Shown: piece after piece, positions 36,518 to 45,320 of the stretch
How positions within the stretch are numbered: the stretch's first letter is position 1
Layout: every line of letters begins with the position of its first letter
Assembly: GCF_018619185.1 (NCBI RefSeq)
Contig: NZ_JAAXYC010000008.1
Location: 1 to 64,000 of the forward strand
DNA length: 64,000 bases
Direction: 5' to 3'
Source of the DNA: Streptomyces sp. McG3
Lineage (GTDB): Bacteria > Actinomycetota > Actinomycetes > Streptomycetales > Streptomycetaceae
Translations under genes and position numbers: made by a program
The notes under the pieces: model-generated
The model's database searches: none
What the model saw: the letters and a program-made list of their open reading frames with translations, nothing else
Told to the model about the DNA's origin: nothing

Positions 36518-37183
36518 ATGGCCGTCTCACTGGGCGAAGAGATCATGCTGCTGTCGCTGGACGACGCGACCGGCGCGGCCAAGGGGGAGACCGCCGCCCG
36601 CTGGGGCGTGGCGGCCGGGATGCTCCTGGAGCTGGTCATGGCGGGCCGCGTCACGGTGAAGGGCGGCCGCGTCGAGGTCTTCGACCCGTCCCCGACGGGC
36701 GACCCGCTCCTGGACGGACGGCTCGACCGGCTGGCGCGCTGGGTCCACGGGACGTCCAGCAGCCGCAAGGTCACCGACTGGCTGACCCGGGACCACGCCA
36801 AGGGCTCGCAGGACGTCGTGGAGAGCCTCTGCGCCCGCGGCCTGGTGACCGAGGAGAAGCACCGGGCCCTCGGCGTCTTCCCCGTGCGCCGCTACCCGGA
36901 GGCCGACGGAACCGTCGAGCGGGAGCTGCGCGCCCGGCTGGCCGCCACGGTGCTGCACGGGGCCGAGCCGGACGCCCGCACCAGCTCCCTCGTCGCCCTG
37001 CTGCACGCCACGGGCATGCACCCCCAGGCCTTCCCCGGCCTGCCGAAGAAGCGGGTCGCCCCGCGCATGGCCGACATCGCCGAGGGGCACTGGGCGGGCG
37101 TGAGCGTGGGTGAGGCGATCCGCAACCTCCAGGCGGCGATCTCCGCGGTGACGATGGTGACGGTCCTGACCGTGGTGACCTAG
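36518..37183 (+). CDS. GPP34 (GOLPH3-like) family protein
   Basis: A 221-residue protein. The GPP34 fold is indicated by LGEEIMLLSLDDATGAAKG at the start, AAGMLLELVMAGRVTVKGGR, HGAEPDARTSSLVALLHATG, and a C-terminal amphipathic AIRNLQAAISAVT. The eukaryotic homologue binds phosphoinositides at the Golgi; the bacterial function is unknown but common in Streptomyces. The second homologue in this window is at 56926. Confidence 0.88.
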   Translation: MAVSLGEEIMLLSLDDATGAAKGETAARWGVAAGMLLELVMAGRVTVKGGRVEVFDPSPTGDPLLDGRLDRLARWVHGTSSSRKVTDWLTRDHAKGSQDVVESLCARGLVTEEKHRALGVFPVRRYPEADGTVERELRARLAATVLHGAEPDARTSSLVALLHATGMHPQAFPGLPKKRVAPRMADIAEGHWAGVSVGEAIRNLQAAISAVTMVTVLTVVT

Positions 37184-37227
37184 GGCCTCTCGTTCGGATC
37201 ATGCCGGGCTCGCGGGGTCCGGGGCTG

Positions 37228-38139
37228 TCAGGCCTCCGCCGTCAGATGCCGGTCCGCCCAGGCGGCGAACGAGGTCACCGGAATCCCGAGCTCCACGGCG
37301 AGTCCGGGGCGGGCCGGCTGGGTGATGGCGTTGCTCCACAGGTGACCGGCGCCCCAGGCCGGCATACCCGCCGCGAGCGCCTCGTCGAGATCCATCGACG
37401 GCGCCTCCACCGGCACGCCCCACGCGGTGGACAGCACCCCGGCCACCTGCTCCATCGTGAGCCGGTCGCCCGCGAGTTCCAGCTCCACCCCGTGGAAGCG
37501 GCCGGGCTCCCGCACGGCGTGGGCGACGGCCGCGCCGATGTCCTCGCACGCCACCAGCGCCAGGGTCGTGTCCGGCCGGATCACCGTCGCGAGACCGCCG
37601 CCGGGGCCGTGCGGGGCCAGCTGGGGCAGGTTCTCCATGAAGAACGCGGGCTTGACCACGGTCCAACGGGCGAAGCCCGCCCCGCGCACCGCCTCCAGGA
37701 TGGCCTGCTTGGTGTCGAAGTACGGCTCCATCGCCGCCCAGCGGCCCTCCGCCCAGCCCGGCGTCTCCGTGTGCGCGCCGACCCCGCTGGTCGAGGACTG
37801 GACGAACTGCGGCACGCCCGCCGCCCGTGCCGCCTCGACGAGGTGCGTCGCCTGCGCCAGCTCCCCGGCGAAGTCGACGCCGCTGTCGCTCATCGGCGGC
37901 ATCTGTACCGAGAACACGGCCCGGACGCCCGAGCAGGCCGCGTCCAGCGAGGACCGGTCGGCCAGGTCCCCGGTCACCAGCTCGACACCCAGCGCCTCGA
38001 CGTCCTTCGCGCGCCGCGTGTGCGGGTCGCGCACCAGGGCGCGTACCGGGATGCCGGCGGCCAGCAGGGCCCGGGCGGCGGCCCCGCCCTGGCGGCCGGT
38101 GGCGCCGGTGACCAGGACGGGGGCGGTGGGTGATGCCAT
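37228..38139 (-). CDS. NmrA-like NAD(P)-binding protein
   Basis: A 303-residue atypical short-chain dehydrogenase: VLVTGATGRQGGAAARALLA is the dinucleotide site, followed by VELVTGDLADRSSLDAA and VQSSTSGVGAHTETPG. Catalytic Tyr/Lys of classical SDRs are not obvious, as in NmrA regulators. GAGGAG precedes the ATG at 38139. It pairs with a divergent TetR gene, a frequent arrangement in which the TetR protein controls the reductase-like gene. Confidence 0.88.
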   Translation of the reverse strand: MASPTAPVLVTGATGRQGGAAARALLAAGIPVRALVRDPHTRRAKDVEALGVELVTGDLADRSSLDAACSGVRAVFSVQMPPMSDSGVDFAGELAQATHLVEAARAAGVPQFVQSSTSGVGAHTETPGWAEGRWAAMEPYFDTKQAILEAVRGAGFARWTVVKPAFFMENLPQLAPHGPGGGLATVIRPDTTLALVACEDIGAAVAHAVREPGRFHGVELELAGDRLTMEQVAGVLSTAWGVPVEAPSMDLDEALAAGMPAWGAGHLWSNAITQPARPGLAVELGIPVTSFAAWADRHLTAEA

Positions 38140-38168
38140 GGCGGTGTCTCCTCGCGACCGGGAACACA

Positions 38169-38189
38169 AAACGGCGGGGCCCGCCGTTT
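38169..38189. promoter_or_regulatory. Perfect palindrome between NmrA and TetR genes (candidate operator)
   Basis: AAACGGCGGG, one central G, then its exact complement. A related partial copy (GGCGGGGCCCACC) lies at about 38208-38220, next to the TetR start. Both are in the 102-base divergent region. Operator function is inferred. Confidence 0.6.
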
Positions 38190-38241
38190 CCTTACCGGCT
38201 ACGATATGGCGGGGCCCACCACTTAGCAACATGGAGAGAAC

Positions 38242-38811
38242 GTGACCGGTCAGCGCGCGGACGCCCGCCGCAACTACAGCCGCATCCTCGCCGTGGCGGA
38301 GGCCGAGGTCGCCCAGCACGGAGCCGCCGCCTCCCTCGAACAGGTCGCCCGCACGGCAGGCGTCGGCTCCGCCACCGTGCGCCGTCACTTCCCCACCCGC
38401 CAGGCGCTCCTGGAAGCCGTCTTCCAGGAGCGCGTCCAAGCCCTCTGCGGGCGCGCGGAGGCCCTGAGCCGGACCGAGGACAGCCGCGCCGCCCTGCTGG
38501 ACTGGCTGCGCGGCCTGGTGGAGTACGCCGTCTCCGCCCGGGGGCTCGCGGACGTACTGACCTACGAGCCGCCGACGGACGCGCCCGCCGGCGACGCGCC
38601 GCACTCCTGCGGCGCGGTGCTCGCGGACGCGGCAGCCCCGCTGCTGGCCCGGGCCCTGGACGACGGGACGGTCAGGGCGGGCACCACCTTCCACGACCTG
38701 CTCACCCTCGCGGTCGGCATCGCCCTGGCCACCGAGCACCACGTCGAACCGTCGGTCCAGGCCGACCGCCTCCTCACACTCGCGGTCGAAGGCCTCAGCC
38801 CGAGCCCATGA
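38242..38811 (+). CDS. TetR-family regulator
   Basis: A 189-residue TetR protein with GTG start. The DNA-binding domain spans ADARRNYSRILAVAEAEVAQ to VARTAGVGSATVRRHFPTRQ. The C-terminal domain is of the SbtR-like kind (LTLAVGIALATEH). Divergent from the NmrA-like gene across a perfect palindrome; probably autoregulatory. Confidence 0.88.
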   Translation: MTGQRADARRNYSRILAVAEAEVAQHGAAASLEQVARTAGVGSATVRRHFPTRQALLEAVFQERVQALCGRAEALSRTEDSRAALLDWLRGLVEYAVSARGLADVLTYEPPTDAPAGDAPHSCGAVLADAAAPLLARALDDGTVRAGTTFHDLLTLAVGIALATEHHVEPSVQADRLLTLAVEGLSPSP

Positions 38812-38829
38812 GGGCGCGTGGTTCCCCGG

Positions 38830-41800
38830 TCAGCCCGCCGTGCCCCTGGTGGAGACCCTGACCCGGTCGACCCGCATCGGGTGACCCGGCTCGGTGGCGG
38901 GGCCCACCGTCGCCCCGTCGGCCTCCGGCAGCTTGCCGCCGACCGCCACGTTCAGGATCAGGAACACCCCGTGGTCCACGGCCCGCTGCCAGGTCCCGGC
39001 GTCCATCGCGTCGGCCCGCACCCGGTGGTACACCCGGTCGTCCCGATACCAGCGCACTTCCCGCGCGCCGGGGGAGAGGTCGACCTCGACGGCGTACGTG
39101 TGGAACGCCTCACGGCAGTCCGCGCACGGCTGAGCCCCTGACGTCAGCCCCACGGGCTCCTCGCACGGGCCGCCGTCCAGGACCCCGCAGTGCATCGAGC
39201 CGAAGACGGTGTCCCGCCCGTTGACCGACTCCATCACGTCCAGCTCGCCGACCCCGGGCCAGCCGGTGTACCCGTCGCGCAGGGACGCTCCCAGGGTCCA
39301 GAACGCCGGCCAGTAGCCCGCCGCCCCCGGCCCCGTCACGTCCGGCAGCGCGATCGACGCCTCGATCCGCAGCACCCCGCCGGGCGGCGGCGCGAAGTCG
39401 GACCGCACGGTCGTGATCCGGCCCGAACTCCACTGCCCGCCCTTCCTGGTGGGCACGATCTCCAGGACGCCCTTCCCGTCCAGGCGTACGTTGGCGGTCG
39501 AGTCGGTCATGGTCTCGATCTCGCCGGTGCCCCACTTCGGCGCCGGGCAGCCGGGATAGCAGGTGCCGAGGTCGTGACTCCAGTTCGCGGGGGAGGGGCG
39601 GCTGTTCGCCGGGCCGTCGAAGTCGTCCCGCAGCAGCTCGGTCCAGCCGCCCGCCCCGGGTGCGCCGGAAGGCGCGGGGGCGGGGGCGCCGGCCGGGGGC
39701 AGCGCGCCCGACTCCGTCAGCAGCCGCTCCAGCCGGGGGGCCAGCACGATGGCCGCCACGTTCGTCAGATGGGCGTCGTCCCGGTAGAGCAGGATCCGGT
39801 CCCGTACCGCCGGGCAGGTCGGGCCGTCCCCCGGGCACAGCACCTGGTTCACGCCGACGGACCGCACACCCGGCACCGCGCCCGCCTCGATCCGCCGCGC
39901 GAAGGGGTCGGCCACAACCGCCGTCGCCCGGCTGAACGCGCAGGCGGCGGCGGAGTCCGGAGCGCCGGAGACGCACGCGGGAATGTCCCTCCCCGGTACG
40001 GGGGTGTCCTCGATGTACACGATCGGGGCGCCGGTCGCCCGCAGCGGCTTCAGCGTCTTCTCCCAGGCGGCGGAGAGGAGTTCACCGTCGGCGGTGTACC
40101 GGTTGAGCGAGGCGATCACGATGAGCCGGGGCTTCGGCCCCGTACGCAGCCGGTCGAGGGCGTCGGCCCGCCAGGTGTCGCACTCCCGGTACTCGCGCCC
40201 CAACTGGGGGTTCTTCACCGTCAGTTCCGGCAGCGGGCAGCCCTGCTTCACCAGCTCCTGGAGCGCCCAGCCGCGCTGGGAGGCCAGTGCGAGCAGCGGG
40301 GAGAACCACTGCCCGGCGTGGGAGTCGCCGAGCAGGACGACGCGGTCGGGACTGTCCACCGCCCCGAACAGGCACTCCGGGCTGCGGGTCACCTCCGGCG
40401 CGACCTGGCAGGCCCCGTCCGGCGGGAAGTCCTTCCGCGCCTGCGCCGGTCCCGGCACCAGGGGGCCGTCCGCGAGCGGGGAGCCGTCGGCCCGGGCGAG
40501 CAGCGAGGGCCCGGCGGCCGCACCCGGCGGGAGGCCCTTGGCGTCGACGGGGGTGGCCGGGCCCATCAGGTGCAGGGTCGTGGTGCCGACGACCAGCGCG
40601 AGCACGACCGGCAGGACGATGGCGGAGATCCCCACCGCCAGTCCCCGGCGCGGGAGTTCGGAGACCGTACGGCTGCGGCGCAGCGGCTGCTCGACCCAGC
40701 GCATCGTGGCGAGGGCGGGCAGCGCGGCGGCCAGCGTCAGCGCCGTCTTCGCGGGCCAGCCGAGCGTCCCGAGCCGCGCCTCGGCGAGGACGAGCACCGG
40801 CCAGTGCCACAGGTAGAGGTTGTAGGAGAGCCGCCCGACCGCCCGGGGGGCCCGTCCGCTCAGCAACCGGCCGACTCCGTGGGCCCCTTGGACCTCGCGC
40901 TCGCCCCGGCCCGGGACCGCGGCGAGGATCACGGCGGCCGTCCCCAGGGTGGGGACGAGCGCCGCGTGGCCGGGGTACGGGGTCGACGCGTCGTACGACA
41001 CGACGCACCAGACGATCGCCGCGGCCCCCGCCCACCCGCAGACCAGCCGCAGCGGGCGCGGGCCGCGCAGCAGGTGCCAGGGCAGCAGTGCCAGCAGCGC
41101 GCCGACGGCGAACTGCCAGACCCGCGAGGGGGTTCCGAGGTACGCGAGCGAGACGGAGTCCCGCGTCCAGTGCAGGGACAACGCGAACGAGGCGAGCGCC
41201 ACGGCGGCGGTGGTGAGCGCCACGATCGCCCGCACGGCCCGGCCCCGGCGGACCGCGCGGGCGGCGACGAGCACGATCACCGCCAGCAGCGGGGCCCAGA
41301 ACAGGTAGAACTGCTCCTCGACGGCGAGCGACCAGAAGTGCAGCAGCGGACTCTGGTCGTGCCCGGCTGCCAGGTAGTCGGTCTGCTGGGAGACGAACCG
41401 CCAGTTGGCGACGGACAGCGCGGCCGCGAGGACGTCCTGCTCCAGGTCGGCGCGGAGCAGCGGTACGGTCAGCCACGCTCCGGCCACCGCGACCGCGGCG
41501 AGGACGACGGCGGCCGAGGGCAGCAGCCGGCGGGCCCGGCGGGAGAAGAAGTCGCCGAGCCGGATCCGGCCGGTGGTGATCGCCTCCCGGACCAGGAGCC
41601 CGGTGATCAGATAGCCGGAGATGACGAAGAAGACGTCCACCCCGACGAAGCCGCCCGCGGTCCCCGGTATCTGGGCGTGGAAGGCGAGGACCGCGAGGAC
41701 GGCGACCGCGCGCAGCCCTTCGATGTCGGGCCGGAACGTGGACCGGTGCGGACTGGGCCCGGACTCGCCGCCCGAGTTGCCCGAGTTGCCCGAGCCGGCC

Positions 41801-41886
41801 GGGCTGCCCGGTCGCGGGGGTGTGGCCGACGGGGGCGGGGGAGCGGACCGCTTCCGGCGGGGGCCGTGGGTGAGGAGGAACGGCAT
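38830..41886 (-). CDS. Acyltransferase-SGNH-GH16 fusion protein (1018 residues)
   Basis: Three modules in one frame. About 50-410 is an OafA-type acyltransferase_3 membrane domain (RPDIEGLRAVAVLAVLAFHA, GFVGVDVFFVISGYLITGLL, WSLAVEEQFYLFWP-like stretch, about ten helices). About 500-730 is an SGNH hydrolase-like domain (VVLLGDSHAGQW; DDAHLT near its end). After a Pro/Ala/Gly linker, about 746-1018 is a family 16 glycoside hydrolase with the catalytic ExDxxE in GELDVMESVNG. The first two modules are the usual O-acetyltransferase for exported glycans; the GH16 tail is unusual. The gene follows a glycan synthase gene by 23 bases, so it likely decorates and trims that polymer outside the membrane. 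Confidence 0.9.
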   Translation of the reverse strand: MPFLLTHGPRRKRSAPPPPSATPPRPGSPAGSGNSGNSGGESGPSPHRSTFRPDIEGLRAVAVLAVLAFHAQIPGTAGGFVGVDVFFVISGYLITGLLVREAITTGRIRLGDFFSRRARRLLPSAAVVLAAVAVAGAWLTVPLLRADLEQDVLAAALSVANWRFVSQQTDYLAAGHDQSPLLHFWSLAVEEQFYLFWAPLLAVIVLVAARAVRRGRAVRAIVALTTAAVALASFALSLHWTRDSVSLAYLGTPSRVWQFAVGALLALLPWHLLRGPRPLRLVCGWAGAAAIVWCVVSYDASTPYPGHAALVPTLGTAAVILAAVPGRGEREVQGAHGVGRLLSGRAPRAVGRLSYNLYLWHWPVLVLAEARLGTLGWPAKTALTLAAALPALATMRWVEQPLRRSRTVSELPRRGLAVGISAIVLPVVLALVVGTTTLHLMGPATPVDAKGLPPGAAAGPSLLARADGSPLADGPLVPGPAQARKDFPPDGACQVAPEVTRSPECLFGAVDSPDRVVLLGDSHAGQWFSPLLALASQRGWALQELVKQGCPLPELTVKNPQLGREYRECDTWRADALDRLRTGPKPRLIVIASLNRYTADGELLSAAWEKTLKPLRATGAPIVYIEDTPVPGRDIPACVSGAPDSAAACAFSRATAVVADPFARRIEAGAVPGVRSVGVNQVLCPGDGPTCPAVRDRILLYRDDAHLTNVAAIVLAPRLERLLTESGALPPAGAPAPAPSGAPGAGGWTELLRDDFDGPANSRPSPANWSHDLGTCYPGCPAPKWGTGEIETMTDSTANVRLDGKGVLEIVPTRKGGQWSSGRITTVRSDFAPPPGGVLRIEASIALPDVTGPGAAGYWPAFWTLGASLRDGYTGWPGVGELDVMESVNGRDTVFGSMHCGVLDGGPCEEPVGLTSGAQPCADCREAFHTYAVEVDLSPGAREVRWYRDDRVYHRVRADAMDAGTWQRAVDHGVFLILNVAVGGKLPEADGATVGPATEPGHPMRVDRVRVSTRGTAG

Positions 41887-41909
41887 CGGGTGGCGCCTTT
41901 CGGTGCGGC

Positions 41910-43610
41910 TCAACTCAGCCACGGGAGCATCGGGTCGACCCACCCGGAGGCGAGCAGGCCGGTGAGCAGGAGGACGGCGGAGGCGGCGAGGGCCTCGGGC
42001 CAGCGGCGGGGCAGCACGCCTGTCCGTGGCCGGGTCCGTGAACGGTGGCCGGCTGGCGGCCCGGCGGTCTCGGCGGGTGCCCGGCGGTCCGGCCGCAGTT
42101 CGGTCAGCAGGTCCCGGATCAGGGGCACGTTGATCTGGAGCTGGACCAGGAGGTAGAGGCCGAGTCCCCAGGCGGGCCCCCAGCCGTTGCGGGCCACCAC
42201 CAGTGCCAGGCCTCCGGCGGCGGCCCCGTTGGACAGGACCAGCCAGACCAGCGAGACGCCCACGACCCGGCGGGCCATCGAGCCCGAACTCCCGCTGCTG
42301 CGGACCCCGGTGGGCACCCAGGCGGCGCTGCGGCCCCGCAGGGTGTGCCAGAACGCGGTGGCGGCGGCCACACTGGTGAGGACGTTGGCGCGGATCACCT
42401 CCACCCGCCACCGGGTCCGGCTGATCCGGGGCAGCAGCACATGCCACAGCCACAGCGGGGCGAGCAGCGGCAGCACGTGCCAGGGGCGGATGTGGTCCGG
42501 GTACCAGAACATCATCACGAGCGGCGGCAGCGGGGCGGCGAAGGTGTTCACGGCCGTGGTCAGGTAGCCGACGACGCCCTCGTAGAAGCAGAGCCGCATC
42601 CGCCAGGGCGCGCCCATGCGCCCCAGGACCGGGGTGCCGAGGAGGTGCAGGTTGCCCATCGCCCACCGGTACTGCTGGTTGACGAACGAGGTGACGGTGT
42701 CGGGCGAGGTGCCCTTGGCGACCAGGACCGGGACGTACTGGGTGCGGAACCCCCTCTCGTGCAGGGCGAGTCCGGTGTAGAGGTCCTCGCTGTGGTCGAG
42801 CCGGGCGAAGCCGCCCGCCAGGTCGATCGCGGACCGCCGGTAGACGGCGTTGCTGCCGCAGCAGATCGCCGCGTCGCTGGCGTCCCGCGAGGGCTGGATC
42901 CAGCGGAAGAACCACTCCTGCGCGGCCCCGGCGGCGCGCTGGATCCAGTCCATGCCCGGGTCGGTGTCGAAGCACTGCGGGCTCTGCGCGATGCCGACGG
43001 CCGGGTCCGCGAGATACGGGACCAGATGGCGCAGGAAGTCCGGCCGGGGCGCGAAGTCCGCGTCCAGGATCGCGATGTACTCGGCCCCGGACAGCGTGAG
43101 CGCGTGGTTGAGGTTCCCCGCCTTCTTCAGGTGGCCCCGGTCGGGGCGTACGACGTACCGGTAGCCGTGCCCGGCCGCCAGGGCCGCCACCTCGGCCCGG
43201 TCGGCGTCGTCCAGCACCCAGACGGTGAGCGCGTCGGGCCAGTCGAGGGCGGCGACCGCCGCATAGGCGTTGGCTAGCACGGGCAGCGGCTCGCCGCAGG
43301 TCGGCAGATAGAGGTCCACGCCCGGCAGCGCGGTGGGCCGCCAGGCGCGGACGAGCACCTCGTGGGAGGACCGGGTCAGCCGGCGCTGCCGCAGGCTGTT
43401 CACGGAGGACAGCAGCAGGGCCACCACGTTCAGCCCGAGGATCGCGAGGAAGGCCCACAGCGCGGGGGTCCGTAAGGCGAAGGTGAACATCGTCGCCGCC
43501 GTGAACACGAAGGCCAGCGAACTGCTCACCAGCACCCACCGGCGTTGCGGCCCGAAGTACCAGTAGAGCTCGTCGTCGGACGGAGGTTGCGGAAGGTGAT
43601 GCACGGTCAT
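41910..43610 (-). CDS. BcsA-like family 2 glycosyltransferase (membrane polysaccharide synthase)
   Basis: A 566-residue processive GT2. Two N-terminal helices (about 27-72) precede the catalytic domain with VDLYLPTCGEP, VWVLDDADR (D,D), ILDADFAP (DxD) and QQYRWAMGN (the QxxRW product-binding motif). Four or more C-terminal helices follow. No PilZ domain is seen. The start MTVHHLPQPP (43610) is preceded by a G-rich site. With the downstream acyltransferase-GH16 fusion it forms a two-gene exopolysaccharide locus. The sugar is unknown; a beta-glucan would suit the GH16 partner. Confidence 0.9.
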   Translation of the reverse strand: MTVHHLPQPPSDDELYWYFGPQRRWVLVSSSLAFVFTAATMFTFALRTPALWAFLAILGLNVVALLLSSVNSLRQRRLTRSSHEVLVRAWRPTALPGVDLYLPTCGEPLPVLANAYAAVAALDWPDALTVWVLDDADRAEVAALAAGHGYRYVVRPDRGHLKKAGNLNHALTLSGAEYIAILDADFAPRPDFLRHLVPYLADPAVGIAQSPQCFDTDPGMDWIQRAAGAAQEWFFRWIQPSRDASDAAICCGSNAVYRRSAIDLAGGFARLDHSEDLYTGLALHERGFRTQYVPVLVAKGTSPDTVTSFVNQQYRWAMGNLHLLGTPVLGRMGAPWRMRLCFYEGVVGYLTTAVNTFAAPLPPLVMMFWYPDHIRPWHVLPLLAPLWLWHVLLPRISRTRWRVEVIRANVLTSVAAATAFWHTLRGRSAAWVPTGVRSSGSSGSMARRVVGVSLVWLVLSNGAAAGGLALVVARNGWGPAWGLGLYLLVQLQINVPLIRDLLTELRPDRRAPAETAGPPAGHRSRTRPRTGVLPRRWPEALAASAVLLLTGLLASGWVDPMLPWLS

Positions 43611-43979
43611 AAAGCCCCCCACGGTTGTGTATGTGCCCGTTTCAGGTGGCCCACCCTAATGTCAAAGGTATAGACCACTTACCCGAGAGCGCCCCGACGG
43701 AGAGAATCGGACACCGGTTTGGCGCGACTCGATTGGTCCAGACCTCTGGGTGGTTCCATTCGAGCCCGAGCCCCGCCCGACGGGGGAAGAAGCAGGTCAC
43801 GCCGGGGTGAACAGTCCCGGAAGACTTGCCGGGCCGGGCGTCGGTCCGGACACACCACCGGCCACCGGTCCGCACGCCCGGGCCGGAAGCGGACCCTCCG
43901 CCGGACGGAACACCCGGCACACCCGTCCGCCGGGCAAGACGCCGGGCACGCCCCGCACACCGGACGGCACAATGGGTCC
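43611..43979. other. Gene-free region upstream of the glycan-synthase operon
   Basis: About 370 bases between divergent starts. The minus-strand side near 43640-43690 has lower GC and probably holds the synthase promoter. The rest is GC-rich with no convincing ORF or repeat. Confidence 0.5.
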
Positions 43980-44807
43980 ATGCCGATACCCAGCCGCGCC
44001 GCCCTCGTCGACCACCTCGTCCGTACGCGTATCGCGGGGGACGTCGCCACGCCACGCGACAACAACCTCTCCCACTACCGCAAGCTCGCCAACGGGGACC
44101 GCCACTACTGGCTGGGCCTGGAGCTGGGCGACCGCTGGACCGACGAGCAGGACGTGCTCGCGGTGATGGCCGAGCGCTGTGGCGTCAACGACGACCCGGC
44201 GCACCGGCAGGGCCAGGACACCATCGACCCGGAGCTGACGGTCGACGCCCTGGAGCGGATGGCGGCCCGGCTGCGCAAGGCCGCGGACGGCCGCGAGCGG
44301 GTCCTGTTCGCCACCGGGCACCCCGGCGGCATGCTGGACGTGCACCGGCAGACGGCGGACGCGCTGCGCCGCGCGGGCTGCGAGATCGTCCGCATCCCGT
44401 CCGGGCTGATGGCGGACGAGGGCATGGTCTTCCAGTTCGCCGACGTCGCGATGCTGGAACGCGGGGCGACCCTCTGGCACACCCACTCCCCGGCCCCGAT
44501 GGCCGCCATCCTGGACGCCATGGCCCACCTGGGCCGCCCGCTGCCCGACCTGGTCGTCGCCGACCACGGCTGGGCGGGCTGCGCGGGGCAGCGGGGGCTG
44601 GACGCGATCGGTTACGCGGACTGCAACGACCCGGCCCTGTTCCTCGGCGAGGCGGAGGGCACCCTCCAGGTCACGGTCCCGCTGGACGACCACGTCACCG
44701 ACCCGCGCTTCTACGACCCGATGACGGACTACCTGCTGCACGCGGCGGGGCTGCTGGAGGAAGAGCCGGTGGAGTCCGCGGAGCCCGTGGAGGAGACCGC
44801 CGCGTAG
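43980..44807 (+). CDS. Conserved phosphatase-like protein
   Basis: A 275-residue protein conserved in Streptomyces, from memory usually labelled phosphatase. Motifs: LLFATGHPGG-type stretch (VLFATGHPGGMLDVHRQT), IVRIPSGLMADEGM, TLWHTHSPAPMAA and LVVADHGWAGCAGQRG. The His/Asp-rich loops suggest a metal-dependent hydrolase, but I cannot assign ligands with certainty. The start MPIPSRAALVDHL is chosen for its position; upstream sequence in frame is low-complexity. Substrate unknown. Confidence 0.7.
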   Translation: MPIPSRAALVDHLVRTRIAGDVATPRDNNLSHYRKLANGDRHYWLGLELGDRWTDEQDVLAVMAERCGVNDDPAHRQGQDTIDPELTVDALERMAARLRKAADGRERVLFATGHPGGMLDVHRQTADALRRAGCEIVRIPSGLMADEGMVFQFADVAMLERGATLWHTHSPAPMAAILDAMAHLGRPLPDLVVADHGWAGCAGQRGLDAIGYADCNDPALFLGEAEGTLQVTVPLDDHVTDPRFYDPMTDYLLHAAGLLEEEPVESAEPVEETAA

Positions 44808-44882
44808 CCGACGAGGGCCGGCGATGAGTTTCGGGCCCGGCGGGCGTCTTCACTGACACGACGCAGACGTGAGGGGCAGGCC

Positions 44883-45317
44883 ATGAAGTTCAGCACGACG
44901 ATGTTCCGGACCGGGAACAACACGGGCATCGAGGTGCCGGAGGCCGTGGTCGAGGCCCTCGGCGCGGGAAAGCGCCCCCCGGTGAACGTCACGGTCAACG
45001 GGTACGCGTACCGCTCGACGATCGCCCCGATGGGCGGGCGGTACCTCATCCCGTTCAGCGCCGACAAGCGCGCGGAGACCGGCATCGGCGGCGGGGACGC
45101 CATCGAGGTGGAGCTGACCCTCGACACCGCGTCCCGCGCGGTGGAGCCGCCCGAGGACCTGGCGACGGCGCTGGCCGCGGCCCCCGGGGCTGCGGAGGCG
45201 TTCGCCGCGCTCCCGCCCAGCCGCCAGAAGGCGCACGTCACGTCGGTCGAGGCAGCGAAGGCGCGGGAGACGCGGGAACGGCGGATCGCGAAGACGGTGG
45301 CGGAGCTGACACCGTAG
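44883..45317 (+). CDS. DUF1905 / YdeI-type protein
   Basis: A 144-residue protein. The N-terminal DUF1905 beta-barrel includes KFSTTMFRTGNNTGIEVPEA, VNVTVNGYAYRSTIAPMGGR and GGGDAIEVELTLD. The C-terminal part (AEAFAALPPSRQKAHVTSVE, AKARETRERRIAKTVAEL) is the bacteriocin-protection YdeI/OmpD-associated helical segment. GAGGGGCAG lies upstream of the ATG. Function in Streptomyces is unknown. A second DUF1905 gene is at 56412. Confidence 0.85.
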   Translation: MKFSTTMFRTGNNTGIEVPEAVVEALGAGKRPPVNVTVNGYAYRSTIAPMGGRYLIPFSADKRAETGIGGGDAIEVELTLDTASRAVEPPEDLATALAAAPGAAEAFAALPPSRQKAHVTSVEAAKARETRERRIAKTVAELTP

Positions 45318-45320
45318 GGA

